64,000 nt of DNA from Kitasatospora cineracea (GTDB taxonomy: Bacteria > Actinomycetota > Actinomycetes > Streptomycetales > Streptomycetaceae), in the NCBI RefSeq assembly GCF_003751605.1, contig NZ_RJVJ01000003.1:620001-684000 (forward strand), in the 5' to 3' direction. A program made the position numbers and the translations under genes. Positions 32,337 to 41,682 of this stretch are shown in pieces (positions within the stretch are counted from its first letter, which is position 1; each line of letters opens with the position of its first letter). Below the pieces are notes generated by a model, which did no database searches, was not told the origin of the DNA, and saw only the letters and a list, made by a program, of their open reading frames with translations.

Positions 32337-33256
32337 CATCGACGATGGACTACCAGCAGGTTCTGGACCGGATTGCCGAGGAGATCGCGCGAACGCCCGG
32401 CCGGGGACGGTCCGCCGACTACATTCCGGCGCTCGCCGCCCGCGACCCACGCGCCTTCGGCATGGCCGTCGCCGAGCTGGACGGCACCGTCCACGGGGTG
32501 GGGGAGTGGCGCGAGCCGTTCTCCGCGCAGTCCATCACCAAGGTCTTCACCCTGGCCCTGGACCTGGCCCACGAGGGCGACGAACTGTGGGAGCACGTGG
32601 GCCGCGAACCCTCCGGCAACCCGTTCAACTCCCTCGTCCAGCTCGAGTACGAGAACGGCATCCCGCGCAACCCGTTCATCAACGCCGGCGCCCTGGTCGT
32701 CACCGACCGCCTCCACACCCGCACCGGTGACGCGGCGGGCGAACTCCTGCGGTTGCTGCGGGCCGAGAGCGGCAACCCGGACCTCGATTTCGACCTGGCG
32801 GTCGCCGCCTCGGAGACCGCGCACGGCGACCGCAACGCCGCCCTCGGCCACTTCATGGCCTCCTACGGCAACATCGACAACCCCGTCCCGCTCCTGCTCG
32901 ACCAGTACTTCCGCCAGTGCTCGGTCACGGCCTCCTGCGCCGACCTCGCGCTGGCCGCCACCCTCCTGGCCCGGCACGGCATACGCGCCGACGGCACCCG
33001 GCTGCTGACCCGCAGCCAGGCCAAGCAGGTCAACGCCGTCATGCTGACCTGCGGAACCTACGACGCCGCCGGCGACTTCGCCTACCGCGTCGGACTGCCC
33101 GGCAAGAGCGGGGTGGGCGGCGGCATCATCGCCGTCGTACCCGGCCGCTGCGCCCTGTGCGTGTGGAGCCCCGGCCTGGACGAACGGGGCAACTCCGTCG
33201 CCGGAGTGGCGGCGCTGGACCTGTTCACCACCCTCACGGGGCTGTCGGTGTTCTGA
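32333..33256 (+). CDS. glsA: Glutaminase A
   Basis: The 307-residue enzyme hydrolyses glutamine to glutamate and ammonia. Serine-dependent glutaminase motifs are complete: WREPFSAQSITKVFTLAL with the SxxK pair, NPFNSLVQLEYENGIPRNPF, INAGALVV, and YRVGLPGKSGVGGG at the C-terminal side. GTG 32333 overlaps the MerR stop. ATG 32324 and ATG 32345 are alternatives, since the homologous core begins at MDYQQVLDRI. It is probably translationally coupled to the truncated MerR gene. A terminator lies downstream. Confidence 0.9.
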   Translation: MTSTMDYQQVLDRIAEEIARTPGRGRSADYIPALAARDPRAFGMAVAELDGTVHGVGEWREPFSAQSITKVFTLALDLAHEGDELWEHVGREPSGNPFNSLVQLEYENGIPRNPFINAGALVVTDRLHTRTGDAAGELLRLLRAESGNPDLDFDLAVAASETAHGDRNAALGHFMASYGNIDNPVPLLLDQYFRQCSVTASCADLALAATLLARHGIRADGTRLLTRSQAKQVNAVMLTCGTYDAAGDFAYRVGLPGKSGVGGGIIAVVPGRCALCVWSPGLDERGNSVAGVAALDLFTTLTGLSVF

Positions 33257-33296
33257 AGCCGGCCTCCACTCCGCCGCCGGCCTCCAGCCGTGCCGC

Positions 33297-33330
33297 CGCG
33301 AGCCGTCGGTCCGTACGCCGACGGCTCGCG
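33297..33330. terminator. Bidirectional hairpin terminator
   Basis: CGCGAGCCGTCGG (33297-33309) pairs perfectly with CCGACGGCTCGCG (33318-33330) over an 8-base loop, between convergent glsA and the decarboxylase gene. Confidence 0.8.
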
Positions 33331-33438
33331 CCGACACCAGGGCGCGGGAGAGCGAAGAGAACGTCGGAACGGCGGCGTGGCGAGGACGGCGGGGACTCGG
33401 ACCCTTCCGGGCCCTGGCGTCGGCGGGGGCGGAGGCGG

Positions 33439-35274
33439 TCAGGGGCAGTTCTCGTCGATCTTGTACTGGAGGGCCCTGGGGTAGTCGTGCCGGCTGAGGC
33501 GGACGCGGGCCAGGACCGGGGCGTGGTTGAGGTCGTTGCCGGGGTCGGCGAGGTCGGCGAGGAGGGAGTCGAGCTCAGAGTGGGTGGTGAGTTCGAAGCC
33601 GTGCATCGGGTCCTTCTCGGAGCCGAAGACCTCCGCCAGCTTCTCGTAGCGCCACGGGTGCAGCACGTTGTAGAAGTCGGCCCCGTCGGACGGTTTTCCC
33701 TTGTAGTAGCAGGGGCTGACCAGCATCTGCTCGATGCCGTAGAAGCCCTCGTTGTCGAGGACGAAGACCACCGGCCGCAGGTGGTGGCGGACGTGGGTGG
33801 ACAGTTCCTGGCAGATCTCCTGGAAAGAGCCGTCGCCGACGAAGACCAGCGGGCGCTTCAGCGGTTGCTGCCGGCCGAGCGCCGCGCCGGTGGCCGCGCC
33901 GACGGAGTAGCCGATGGACAGCCAGCTGTTCTGCGCCAGGTAGCCGGCCCGTTCGGTGATCCGCAGGTTCATCGAGCCGAGCAGGGCGAACGCCGCGTCG
34001 GAGACCACCGTGAAGGGCGAGGGGGCCTGCGGGTCGCCGCCGGTGGCCTGGTGTTCCAGGAAGTGGTTGATGCGCTCGAAGAAGCCGTCGTAGGTCAGTT
34101 CGCCCTCGTCCGGGTGTTCGGAGCTCAGCGAGTCCAGGAACTCGGCGGTGGTGGCCGGGACGTCCAGGCCCGCCTCGCGGGCCAGTGCGAAGTGGTCGGC
34201 GGGGAACGTCCGGCCCGCCAGCGCGGTCCGCAACGCCGGGACGAAGCGGCCGAGTTGGACGTCCGGGAAGTACAGGGCGCCGACGCTGACGCCGCCGCGG
34301 GCCGCCACGATCCAGTCGTCGCCGATGGACTGCTCGCCGTTGAGGTTCTTGGACGTGGACCACGTCCCCAGGCCGATCCGGCAGCCCGCGTTCTTGAAGG
34401 TCCTGCGGATCTCCGGCAGGCTCGCCTTGCCGTTGTAGACGCCGGCGAACCGCGGGTGCCGTTCGGACACCACGGACTTGGCGCCGACCGTGGTGCAGAA
34501 CTGCATCTCGGTGGCCTCGACGAACTCCAGCAGTTCCCGCTCCAGCCGGTGGTGCACGAGTTCCTCGCCCGCCCAGACGATCGGCGTGCCGAGCCTCGTG
34601 ATCAGTTCCGCCGCCGCCGCGACGGCCTTGTCCAGGATCTCCTCGTTCCGCCTGGTGAACGGCCGCTCGTGGGCCCGGAGCCGGCCCTGCGGGGCGTCGC
34701 AGGGCGCATGCCAGAGGTCCTCCATGACCTCCAGGTAGACCGGCTTGCGCTCGGTCAGGCAGGCGGTGATCGCGCTGTCGATCTGCGAGGGCGCCAACCC
34801 CGGGTTGGAGAGGACCTGCGCGTCCACCGTGACCTGCCGGTAGACCTCCAGGTTGCTCTCCCGCCGCGGGCTCATGTGGGTGGTGAGCAGGCCCACCGCC
34901 TGGAAGTTGAGCCACTGTTCGTAGGACGGCGCCCCGTTGATCGCGATCAGCGGGACGTCCTCGACGTACGCGCCGCCGACCGCGTTGAGCAGGTTGAACG
35001 CGCCCACGCTGTACGTCACCGCCACCGCGGCGACGCCCTGTTCGGGCTGGTCGGCGTCGGCGTCGGCGAGCCGCACCCGGGCGTAGGCGTCGGCGGCGTA
35101 GCCGGCCCCCAGCTCGGTGGGGGTGCCGACCCAGCGCACCGCCGTGGTCTCCTGCATGATCGTCAGGAACGGGCCGAGCAGGTCGCCCGGCACGCCGAAG
35201 ACGTAGCGGATGCCCAACTGTTCGAGCCTGGTCGCCAGGTAGCGGCCGACCGTCCATTCGTCAGCGCTGTTCAT
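33439..35274 (-). CDS. ThDP-dependent alpha-keto acid decarboxylase (pyruvate/indolepyruvate decarboxylase type)
   Basis: The 611-residue enzyme starts at ATG 35274 with GAGGAGG ten bases upstream. The N-terminal Pyr domain has IRYVFGVPGDLLGPFL and the ThDP glutamate in PTELGAGYAADAYARV. The C-terminal PP domain has GDGSFQEICQELSTHVRHHL and then FVLDNEGFYGIEQML; the usual NN of the motif is DN here. Length and order fit the PDC/IPDC group, which decarboxylates 2-oxo acids to aldehydes. In streptomycetes a free-standing enzyme of this type is not universal. It is monocistronic with a 500-base upstream gap. Confidence 0.85.
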   Translation of the reverse strand: MNSADEWTVGRYLATRLEQLGIRYVFGVPGDLLGPFLTIMQETTAVRWVGTPTELGAGYAADAYARVRLADADADQPEQGVAAVAVTYSVGAFNLLNAVGGAYVEDVPLIAINGAPSYEQWLNFQAVGLLTTHMSPRRESNLEVYRQVTVDAQVLSNPGLAPSQIDSAITACLTERKPVYLEVMEDLWHAPCDAPQGRLRAHERPFTRRNEEILDKAVAAAAELITRLGTPIVWAGEELVHHRLERELLEFVEATEMQFCTTVGAKSVVSERHPRFAGVYNGKASLPEIRRTFKNAGCRIGLGTWSTSKNLNGEQSIGDDWIVAARGGVSVGALYFPDVQLGRFVPALRTALAGRTFPADHFALAREAGLDVPATTAEFLDSLSSEHPDEGELTYDGFFERINHFLEHQATGGDPQAPSPFTVVSDAAFALLGSMNLRITERAGYLAQNSWLSIGYSVGAATGAALGRQQPLKRPLVFVGDGSFQEICQELSTHVRHHLRPVVFVLDNEGFYGIEQMLVSPCYYKGKPSDGADFYNVLHPWRYEKLAEVFGSEKDPMHGFELTTHSELDSLLADLADPGNDLNHAPVLARVRLSRHDYPRALQYKIDENCP

Positions 35275-35774
35275 CGGTGTACTGCCTCCTCGTGGTTCTG
35301 CCGGTTGAGCTCGACGTCCGGGACGGCGCGGAGACCCCTGCGCTCCGGGTCCTTCCGGTGGGAGCCCTTTCCGGGCGTGCGCGCCCGGCCGTGCGGCGGG
35401 GCGGACGGAGGTCGTGGTCACGCTCGGGCTCCTCGGACGCGGGCGGAGCCGGTCGCATGGGGTTGTCGACCCGGCACCCAACGTAACCGCCTCGTCTCGC
35501 CTGCTGCCAACCGGCTTCGGCCTTCCGAACCCTTCCGGCGGGCCGATCGTGTGTCATCGAACGGATTCCGGGCGGCCCGGGCGCCGACAGCGTAGAGCGG
35601 CGCCGTCCTTCGAAATCGACCGTCCACCGGAGGCCGTTCGGGCGTCGTGGACGGCGGGCGAAAAGCTGTGATCTTCATACGGCCGATCCGCTAGGGTGCC
35701 GCTCGGTGGCCGGGGGGCCGATCAAGCCCGTCGGTGACACCCCGCACCAACTCTTCGACCTTCCTTCCGACCTG
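35275..35774. other. Gene-free 500-bp stretch upstream of decarboxylase and RICIN genes
   Basis: The region separates divergent genes and holds both promoters. No coding frame with convincing codon bias or homology was seen on either strand. A TAGGGT at 35692-35697 is a possible -10 element for the RICIN gene. No strong palindrome was recognised. Confidence 0.5.
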
Positions 35775-36323
35775 ATGAGGATTCCCGTCTTGGCTCTCAA
35801 GTCCCGTGCGGTCGCCGCTCTCCTCGGCGCCGGTCTCGCGCTCACCGTCGGCGTGCCCGGCGCCAGCGCCGACGACTACCACCCTTCCGCCCTTCCGAAC
35901 ACCGTCGTCATCGGGAGCGCTGCCAGCCCGCACTGCCTGGAGATCGCGGACTGGGGCACCGCCGACGGGGCGTCGGCCCGGCAGTGGTCCTGCACCGGGG
36001 GTGCCAACCAGAGCTGGCGCTTCTCGGGCGGCTCCCTGGTCAACGTGAACAGCGGCAAGTGCCTGGAGATCGCGGACTGGGGCACCGCCAACGGGGCATC
36101 GGCCCGGCAGTGGTCCTGCACCGGCGGCGCCAACCAGAAGTGGCTCTGGACGCACATCCCGGGCACCGGCTACACCCTGCGCAACGTGAACAGCGGCAAG
36201 TGCCTGGACACGCCCGGCAACACCAACGGTGTCCGTATCCAGCAGTGGGACTGCTGGAACGGCGACAACCAGATCTGGTACGGCTTCGCGGTCGGCAGCG
36301 GCCCGGCCCCCGTCGACTACTAG
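35775..36323 (+). CDS. Secreted RICIN-domain lectin
   Basis: The 182-residue precursor (ATG 35775) has a Sec signal that ends near PGASADDYHP. A TTG at 35790, with GAGG nine bases before it, is an alternative start. The mature part is a single ricin-B trefoil of about 130 residues: two nearly identical units, KCLEIADWGTA-GASARQWSC, each closing with GGANQxW, and a third, KCLDTPGNTNGVRIQQWDC, closing with GDNQIW. It should bind carbohydrate outside the cell and has no catalytic domain. A strong hairpin follows. Confidence 0.85.
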   Translation: MRIPVLALKSRAVAALLGAGLALTVGVPGASADDYHPSALPNTVVIGSAASPHCLEIADWGTADGASARQWSCTGGANQSWRFSGGSLVNVNSGKCLEIADWGTANGASARQWSCTGGANQKWLWTHIPGTGYTLRNVNSGKCLDTPGNTNGVRIQQWDCWNGDNQIWYGFAVGSGPAPVDY

Positions 36324-36415
36324 CCAGCGCCCGGTACCGCCGACCGGACCTCGTGACCGGTGACGGCCCGACACACCTCGCCGGCCGCCCGCGCCCGCCG
36401 CGGCCGGCGAGCACC

Positions 36416-36472
36416 GGGAAAACCACCGCCCCCGCCTCCGCGTCCGCCCGGAACGGGGGCGGTGGCATTCCC
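36416..36472. terminator. Hairpin terminator after RICIN lectin gene
   Basis: The 36416-36434 arm pairs with 36454-36472. The core CCACCGCCCCCG matches CGGGGGCGGTGG exactly, and GGGAA pairs with TTCCC at the base after a two-base mismatch. Confidence 0.7.
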
Positions 36473-36771
36473 CGGATGCCGGGAACTGCTGCTCTGCCCC
36501 GTCGGGCCCGGCCGCCCGCCCCGGAGGCGCACGGCGGCGACGGCCCGTGCGCCGTGGCGGGAACCGGTGCGGTGGCCGAGCAGGTGTGCCCCGCGTGGCA
36601 TGAGGTCCTCCGGCTCCCGCTGCTGTCCGGGAAGCCCGCAAAGGCTCAAATGGTCCTCAATTTTTAGAGGATAATTTGCATTAGGGGTTACGAATCCAAG
36701 GCATTGCGTATGAGCTTCCATGCATTGCGCGCAACCACCCTCGCGTCGCGCAGAGAGGCAGCAGAAGACGG
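36473..36771 (+). promoter_or_regulatory. Amino-acid permease upstream region with spaced repeats
   Basis: After the terminator the sequence turns AT-rich (GATAATTTGCATTAGGGG) about 100 bases before the permease. GCATTGCG occurs at 36701-36708 and 36722-36729, 21 bp apart, and the second runs into the palindrome TTGCGCGCAA (36725-36734). This looks like a two-turn-spaced binding site, perhaps for an Lrp- or GntR-type regulator; none is encoded nearby. Confidence 0.5.
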
Positions 36772-38184
36772 ATGACCACCCACACCCCCCTCTCCCCAGC
36801 GGAAGACCCCACCGGGACGCCGGGTCCGGACCACCTCAAGGCCGGGCTGAAGAACCGCCACCTGTCCATGATCGCGATCGGCGGCGTGATCGGCGCCGGC
36901 CTGTTCGTCGGCTCCGGCGCCGGCATCGCCGCGACCGGCCCGGGCATCCTGCTCTCCTACACGCTGGCCGGTGCGCTGGTGGTGCTGGTGATGCGGATGC
37001 TCGGCGAGATGGCCGCGGCCGACCCGCAGTCCGGCTCGTTCTCGGCGTACGCCGACCGCGCGCTCGGCCGGTGGGCCGGCTTCACGATCGGCTGGCTGTA
37101 CTGGTTCTTCTGGGTCGTCGTGCTCGCCGTCGAGGCGACCGCGGGCGCGAAGATCCTGCACAACTGGATGCCCGGCGTCCCGCAGTGGGGCTTCGCGCTG
37201 ATCGTGATGGCGGTGCTGACCGCGACCAACCTGTCCTCGGTCTCCTCGTACGGCGAGTTCGAGTTCTGGTTCGCCGGCATCAAGGTGGTGGCGATCGGTG
37301 CCTTCCTCGTGGTCGGCGCGCTCGCGGTGTTCGGCGTGCTGCCGGGGACCCGCGCGGTCGGCGCGGACAACCTGCTGCACCACGGCGGCTTCCTGCCGCA
37401 CGGCGTCGGCGCGGTCTTCACCGGCATGCTCACCGTGGTCTTCGCCTTCATGGGCAGCGAGATCGTCACCCTGGCGGCCGGCGAGTCGCCCGACCCCGCC
37501 CGCGCGGTGGCCAAGGCCACCAACAGCGTGATCTGGCGGATCGGCGTCTTCTACCTGGGCTCCGTCCTGATCGTCGTCACCCTGCTGCCCTGGGACTCCG
37601 CGGACGTCACCTCCAGCCCCTACGTCGCCGTGCTGAAGCACGTCGGACTGCCCGGCGCCGCGCCGCTGATGGACTTCATCGTGCTCACCGCGGTGCTGTC
37701 GTGCCTCAACTCCGGGATGTACACGGCCTCCCGGATGGCCTTCTCGCTGGGCAGGCGCGGCGACGCGCCCAAGGCGTTCGCCCGGGTCACCGGCCGCGGC
37801 GTGCCGCGGACCGCGATCCTCGCGTCGGTGGTCTTCGGCTTCGTCGCGGTGTTCTTCAACTACACCTCCCCGAAGACGGTGTTCAGCTTCCTGCTGAACT
37901 CCTCCGGGGCGGTGGCGCTCTTCGTCTGGCTGGTGATCTGCGTGTCGCAGCTGCGGCTGCGCCGGATCCTGGAGCGCGAGACGCCGGAGAAGCTGACGGT
38001 GCGGATGTGGCTCTACCCGTACCTGACGTGGGTCACCATCGGCCTGGTCGTCTTCGTTCTCGGCTACATGTTCACCACCGCCGATGGCCGCCAGCAGATG
38101 GTCCTCTCGCTCGTCGCCGCCGCCGTGGTGCTGGTCGCCGCGCAGATCGTCGGCCTCCGCCGCCGGGCCGCCGCCCGCGACTGA
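36772..38184 (+). CDS. Amino acid permease (APC superfamily, GabP/AnsP-like)
   Basis: The 470-residue protein has twelve predicted membrane helices. The family opening is present as LKNRHLSMIAIGGVIGAGLF and VGSGAGIAATGPG, and the consensus GEM as RMLGEMAAADPQSGSFSAYA. The amphipathic signature FAFMGSEIVTLAAGESPDPA lies at about 220-240. It should import amino acids or GABA with protons. The ligand cannot be fixed from sequence. It is transcribed alone and has an unusual AT-rich promoter region. Confidence 0.9.
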   Translation: MTTHTPLSPAEDPTGTPGPDHLKAGLKNRHLSMIAIGGVIGAGLFVGSGAGIAATGPGILLSYTLAGALVVLVMRMLGEMAAADPQSGSFSAYADRALGRWAGFTIGWLYWFFWVVVLAVEATAGAKILHNWMPGVPQWGFALIVMAVLTATNLSSVSSYGEFEFWFAGIKVVAIGAFLVVGALAVFGVLPGTRAVGADNLLHHGGFLPHGVGAVFTGMLTVVFAFMGSEIVTLAAGESPDPARAVAKATNSVIWRIGVFYLGSVLIVVTLLPWDSADVTSSPYVAVLKHVGLPGAAPLMDFIVLTAVLSCLNSGMYTASRMAFSLGRRGDAPKAFARVTGRGVPRTAILASVVFGFVAVFFNYTSPKTVFSFLLNSSGAVALFVWLVICVSQLRLRRILERETPEKLTVRMWLYPYLTWVTIGLVVFVLGYMFTTADGRQQMVLSLVAAAVVLVAAQIVGLRRRAAARD

Positions 38185-38223
38185 TCCGGGCGCCGCACCC
38201 GCGGCACCCGCGACGGCATCCGC

Positions 38224-38253
38224 GACGGCACCCACCGGCGAGCGGGTGCCGTC
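38224..38253. terminator. Hairpin terminator
   Basis: GACGGCACCC (38224-38233) and GGGTGCCGTC (38244-38253) are perfectly complementary over a 10-base loop, between the convergent permease and membrane-protein genes. Confidence 0.75.
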
Positions 38254-38320
38254 CGGGTCCGTCCGCTCCACCGACACGGGACACGGGCCGACGGGCCGAC
38301 ACACCGACGTGCCCGGAACC

Positions 38321-39037
38321 TCAGCCTTCCCGTTCGCGCCGCCGTCCCGCACCGGCCCGCAGGGTCCGGCGCCGCCGCGGCCTCCGCGGTCGGGACGAGC
38401 GGGTCGAGAGGACCGTGGGCGCCTGCCGTGCCACGCCCTGACCGATCGCCAGCGCGAGGGAGAGCACCTCCACGCCCGCCGCGACCGCTGCGATCCGGAA
38501 CTGCCGGGCACCGGTGGACGGCGTACCCACGAGCACCGGGACCTTCCCCCGCGGGTCCACGGTGACGGTGACGACCTGACCCGCCTTCAGCCCGTCCGCG
38601 TCCACCCCGCCGCCGGGAATCGGCCGACCCGAGAGATCGGCCAGAAGGGCACGGCGGGTCGGTGCCTCCGTCCCACCGTCGACCGAGTACACCGAGGTCA
38701 CCGTCGCCCGCTCCACCGTGCCGCGGGCGTGGAGCGCCCGCTGGTTCAGGCCGGAGCAGGTCAGGTAGGCGACCGTCATCGCGGCGACGGGCACCGCGAC
38801 CACCGCCACGACGCCCCATCCCCGGGGGACCTCCATGTCCGGCACCAGCCCCACCAGGAGGCAGAACACCAGGAAGAGGAGCAGCGGAAACCCGAACAGC
38901 GCCACGAACGCGTTCTGCGTGACGTACATCAGAACGCCGGTGCCGACCTCGACGCCCGGGAACACCACCGAACAGAGCACCAGGAGCACGACCACAAGGC
39001 CGACCCGCCGACCCCACCGTGCTGTACGACCTGCCAT
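38321..39037 (-). CDS. Membrane protein of unknown function (DUF3592-like core)
   Basis: The 238-residue protein has an N-terminal helix (VGLVVVLLVLCSVVFPGV), two more (ALFGFPLLLFLVFCLLVGLV and GVVAVVAVPVAAMTVAYL) and one near residue 195. Between the third and fourth is a soluble beta-rich segment, GTVERATVTSVYSVDGGTEA, LKAGQVVTVTVDPRGKVPVL, reminiscent of DUF3592. The C-terminal 30 residues are very basic and Arg-rich. I cannot assign a role. ATG 39037 is chosen; longer starts are possible. Confidence 0.68.
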   Translation of the reverse strand: MAGRTARWGRRVGLVVVLLVLCSVVFPGVEVGTGVLMYVTQNAFVALFGFPLLLFLVFCLLVGLVPDMEVPRGWGVVAVVAVPVAAMTVAYLTCSGLNQRALHARGTVERATVTSVYSVDGGTEAPTRRALLADLSGRPIPGGGVDADGLKAGQVVTVTVDPRGKVPVLVGTPSTGARQFRIAAVAAGVEVLSLALAIGQGVARQAPTVLSTRSSRPRRPRRRRTLRAGAGRRREREG

Positions 39038-39171
39038 GGCCCACCCCCCGATCGCCCGCACCCAGTCAACAACCCACGACTGACATCTGCGGCGGCGGCC
39101 GGACCGCCCGGTCGGCCCGTTCGGTTCGGTCGGCCCCACGAAGAACGGAGCCCTCGCGCAGCCGAGCCGCC

Positions 39172-40065
39172 TCAGACCTGTTCGCGGGGCACGGGCATCG
39201 CCCAGCGGATCGCCCGCACCACGGCCAGGCCGGGCGGACGGACCGCCGCGGCGCTGAGGGGATCGGACGGCAGGCCCAGCAGGGCGCGGTGCTCCGGGGC
39301 CGGCAGGCCCGTGGCGGCCGCGGCCAGCGCGCCGTAGGCGGGACGCACGAACAGGGGGAGGGGCGGGTGGAACAGCAGGAAGCGGACGGCGGCCCGGGCC
39401 TCGGCCGTCCTGGCCAACTCCGGCCGGTAGGAGCGCAGGACGGCGGCGAGGGCCGCGCGGTCGCGGGGCGGGTCCGGCACACCGAGGGCGGAGGCCACCT
39501 CGGCGGTGTCCGCCACGTAGGCGTCGCAGCCCGCGGCGTCCAACGGCCGGGCCCCGTAGACCTGGTGGGCCCGCAGGAAGCTGTCGGTCTCCGCCGCGTG
39601 CACCCAGGCCAGCAGGTGCGGGTCGTCGGCACGGTACCGGCGACCGCTCGCCGTGGTGCCGCGGATCCGGGCGTGCACGGCGCGGACCCGGTCCACCGCG
39701 GCCCGGGCGTCCTCGGCGGTGCCGAAGGTGGTGACGGCGAGGAAGGTGCTGGTGCGCTGGAGCCGCCCCCACGGGTCGCTGCGGTAGCCGGAGTGCGCGG
39801 CGACCGCCGCCATGGCGGACGGGTGCAGCGACTGGACCAGCAGCGCGGCCAGCCCGCCGACGAACATCGAGGCGTCACCGTGCACCGTCCGGATCGGCCG
39901 GTCCGGGGCGAACCAGCGCACCCCCGGAGTCCCGTGGATGCGCTGCCGCACCGCCGGCCCGTCCGGCCCGGCCACCCTCGCGAACAGCGCCGCCCCCAGC
40001 CGCTCCCGCAGCCCGACCCGCTCCCGCACCCCGCCCGACGACACCCCGTCGCGCTCCACGTCCAT
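39172..40065 (-). CDS. Oxygenase MpaB family protein (DUF2236)
   Basis: The 297-residue protein shows DUF2236/MpaB motifs: MFVGGLAALLVQSLHPSAMA, GYRSDPWGRLQRTSTFLAVT, LLAWVHAAETDSFLRAHQVY and GLPAPEHRALLGL. The conserved histidines in SLHP and WVHAAE and the Arg cluster are thought to hold a haem-like or metal centre in latex-clearing-type enzymes. ATG 40065 is used, but GTG 40059 has the better-spaced GGAGGG. The physiological substrate is unknown. It lies downstream of the MFS gene on the same strand, 106 bases away. Confidence 0.82.
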   Translation of the reverse strand: MDVERDGVSSGGVRERVGLRERLGAALFARVAGPDGPAVRQRIHGTPGVRWFAPDRPIRTVHGDASMFVGGLAALLVQSLHPSAMAAVAAHSGYRSDPWGRLQRTSTFLAVTTFGTAEDARAAVDRVRAVHARIRGTTASGRRYRADDPHLLAWVHAAETDSFLRAHQVYGARPLDAAGCDAYVADTAEVASALGVPDPPRDRAALAAVLRSYRPELARTAEARAAVRFLLFHPPLPLFVRPAYGALAAAATGLPAPEHRALLGLPSDPLSAAAVRPPGLAVVRAIRWAMPVPREQV

Positions 40066-40171
40066 GCCCTCCACGGTAGGCGCCGATCCGGACGGCACCA
40101 AGCCGCCCACCTGCCCACCTGCCCGCCCGCCGACCGGCCCGACCGGTCAGCGGGCCGGCCGCACCGTCCGC

Positions 40172-41656
40172 CTACACCCCGTCCCCGTTTCCGTTTCCGT
40201 CCCCGGCCCGGGCGATCCGGGCCGCCAGGAAGGCGAACGCCAGGGCCAGTACGGCCTGCACGGTCACGGCGACGGCGAAACCGCGGGACAGCCCGCCGCC
40301 GGCACCGCCACCCGCACGGCCGCCGTCCGCCGTCGCGGTGGCCACGGCGTGGAAGAGCCCGCCCAGGAGCGCCACACCCAGGCCGAGGCCGAGTTGCTGC
40401 AGCGTGGTGAAGAGCCCGCCGGCGACGCCCGCCGCCCAGGTCGGGGTGCGCGACAGGACCGTGCGCAGGACCGGGCCGTACATCAGGGCCTGGGTGACGC
40501 CGAGCAGCACCAGCAGCGGCTGCAGGGCCGCCGGGGCCCCGTCGCGGGTGCCGTCCACGGTGAGGGCGAGACCCAGGAGCACGGCCGCCTGCCCGACGGC
40601 CGCGCCCGTCATCGTCCAGCGCCCGGTGCGGCGTTCCACGGTCGGCAGGACGAGGGCGGTGACGACGAACGCCGCGCCGAAGCCGAGCAGCAGCAGGACG
40701 GTGCCCCACGCGTCCACGCCGAACGCGCTCTGGGCGAGCGCCGAGAACTCGTACAGGAAGGCCCCGTAGCCGGTGAAGAACAGCAGCGTCATCACCAGGC
40801 CCCGGCGCACGGCCGGGGTGCGCAGCACGCCCGGCGGCACGACGGGCAGTTCGCCGCGGCGTTCGGCGGCGCGCTGCGAGCGGGCGAAGACGGCGAGCAC
40901 CGCGGCGCCCGCGGCCAGCATCACGGACACCGGGGCCGGGCCGCCCGCGGAGGTGCCCAGGGTCAGCGGCACCACGACGAGGAGCAGGCCGGTGCCGAGC
41001 AGCGCGGCCCCGCGCAGGTCGAGCGCCAGCGGGGCCGTCGAGCGCGACTCGGGCACGGTGCGCAGGGCGACCAGCGCCGCCGCGCCCAGCGCCCCGGTGA
41101 GCACCTGGACCAGCCGCCAGCCCCAGTGCTCACCGGCCGCCTGCGCCACCGCGCCCGCCAGCAGCTGGCCGGTGACGGTGGCGATGCCGCTGACGGCGGC
41201 GAACAGCGTGACGCCCAGCGCCCGCAGCCGCCCGGGCGCCGTGGACTGGATGGTGGACAGCACCTGCGGGGTGAACAGCCCGGCGGCGGCACCCAGCACG
41301 GCGCGCAGCACCACCAGGACGGCCAGGTTCGGCGCGAGCGCGGCCAGCACCGAGGCCGCGCCGAACGCGCCGACCCCGGCCGCGAGCAGCCGGCGCCGCC
41401 CGAACCGGTCACCCAGGCGCCCCGCGACGACGAGGGTCGCGGCGAACGCGGTGGTGTACGCGGACAGCACGAGCTGCCCGCCCGACACGCCCACCCCGAG
41501 GTCCGCGGTGATCGCGGGTTCGAGCAGGTTGACCGACCCGAACGTCATGTTCACGGGCAGGTAGGCGAGCAGCAGGACGGCGAGGCCGCCGCCGGTGAGG
41601 GCGCGTGCCGGACGCGGCACCGCGGGACGGGCGAGGGAAACGGTCTGTGCGGTCAT
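40172..41656 (-). CDS. MFS transporter (DHA2-like drug exporter)
   Basis: The 494-residue protein has twelve to fourteen membrane helices. MFS motif A is LVVAGRLGDRFGRRRLLAAG at about residue 75; the antiporter motif C region lies around IATVTGQLLAGAVAQAAGEH. An early segment, YLPVNMTFGSVNLLEPAITA, matches the DHA2/AraJ-type start. It probably exports a toxic compound. It is divergent from an XRE/MmyB-like regulator, with two GGTACC-centred palindromes in the 102-base gap that may be that regulator's operators. Confidence 0.88.
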   Translation of the reverse strand: MTAQTVSLARPAVPRPARALTGGGLAVLLLAYLPVNMTFGSVNLLEPAITADLGVGVSGGQLVLSAYTTAFAATLVVAGRLGDRFGRRRLLAAGVGAFGAASVLAALAPNLAVLVVLRAVLGAAAGLFTPQVLSTIQSTAPGRLRALGVTLFAAVSGIATVTGQLLAGAVAQAAGEHWGWRLVQVLTGALGAAALVALRTVPESRSTAPLALDLRGAALLGTGLLLVVVPLTLGTSAGGPAPVSVMLAAGAAVLAVFARSQRAAERRGELPVVPPGVLRTPAVRRGLVMTLLFFTGYGAFLYEFSALAQSAFGVDAWGTVLLLLGFGAAFVVTALVLPTVERRTGRWTMTGAAVGQAAVLLGLALTVDGTRDGAPAALQPLLVLLGVTQALMYGPVLRTVLSRTPTWAAGVAGGLFTTLQQLGLGLGVALLGGLFHAVATATADGGRAGGGAGGGLSRGFAVAVTVQAVLALAFAFLAARIARAGDGNGNGDGV

Positions 41657-41682
41657 GACCACGACCCTGCGCCCCCCGTGAT

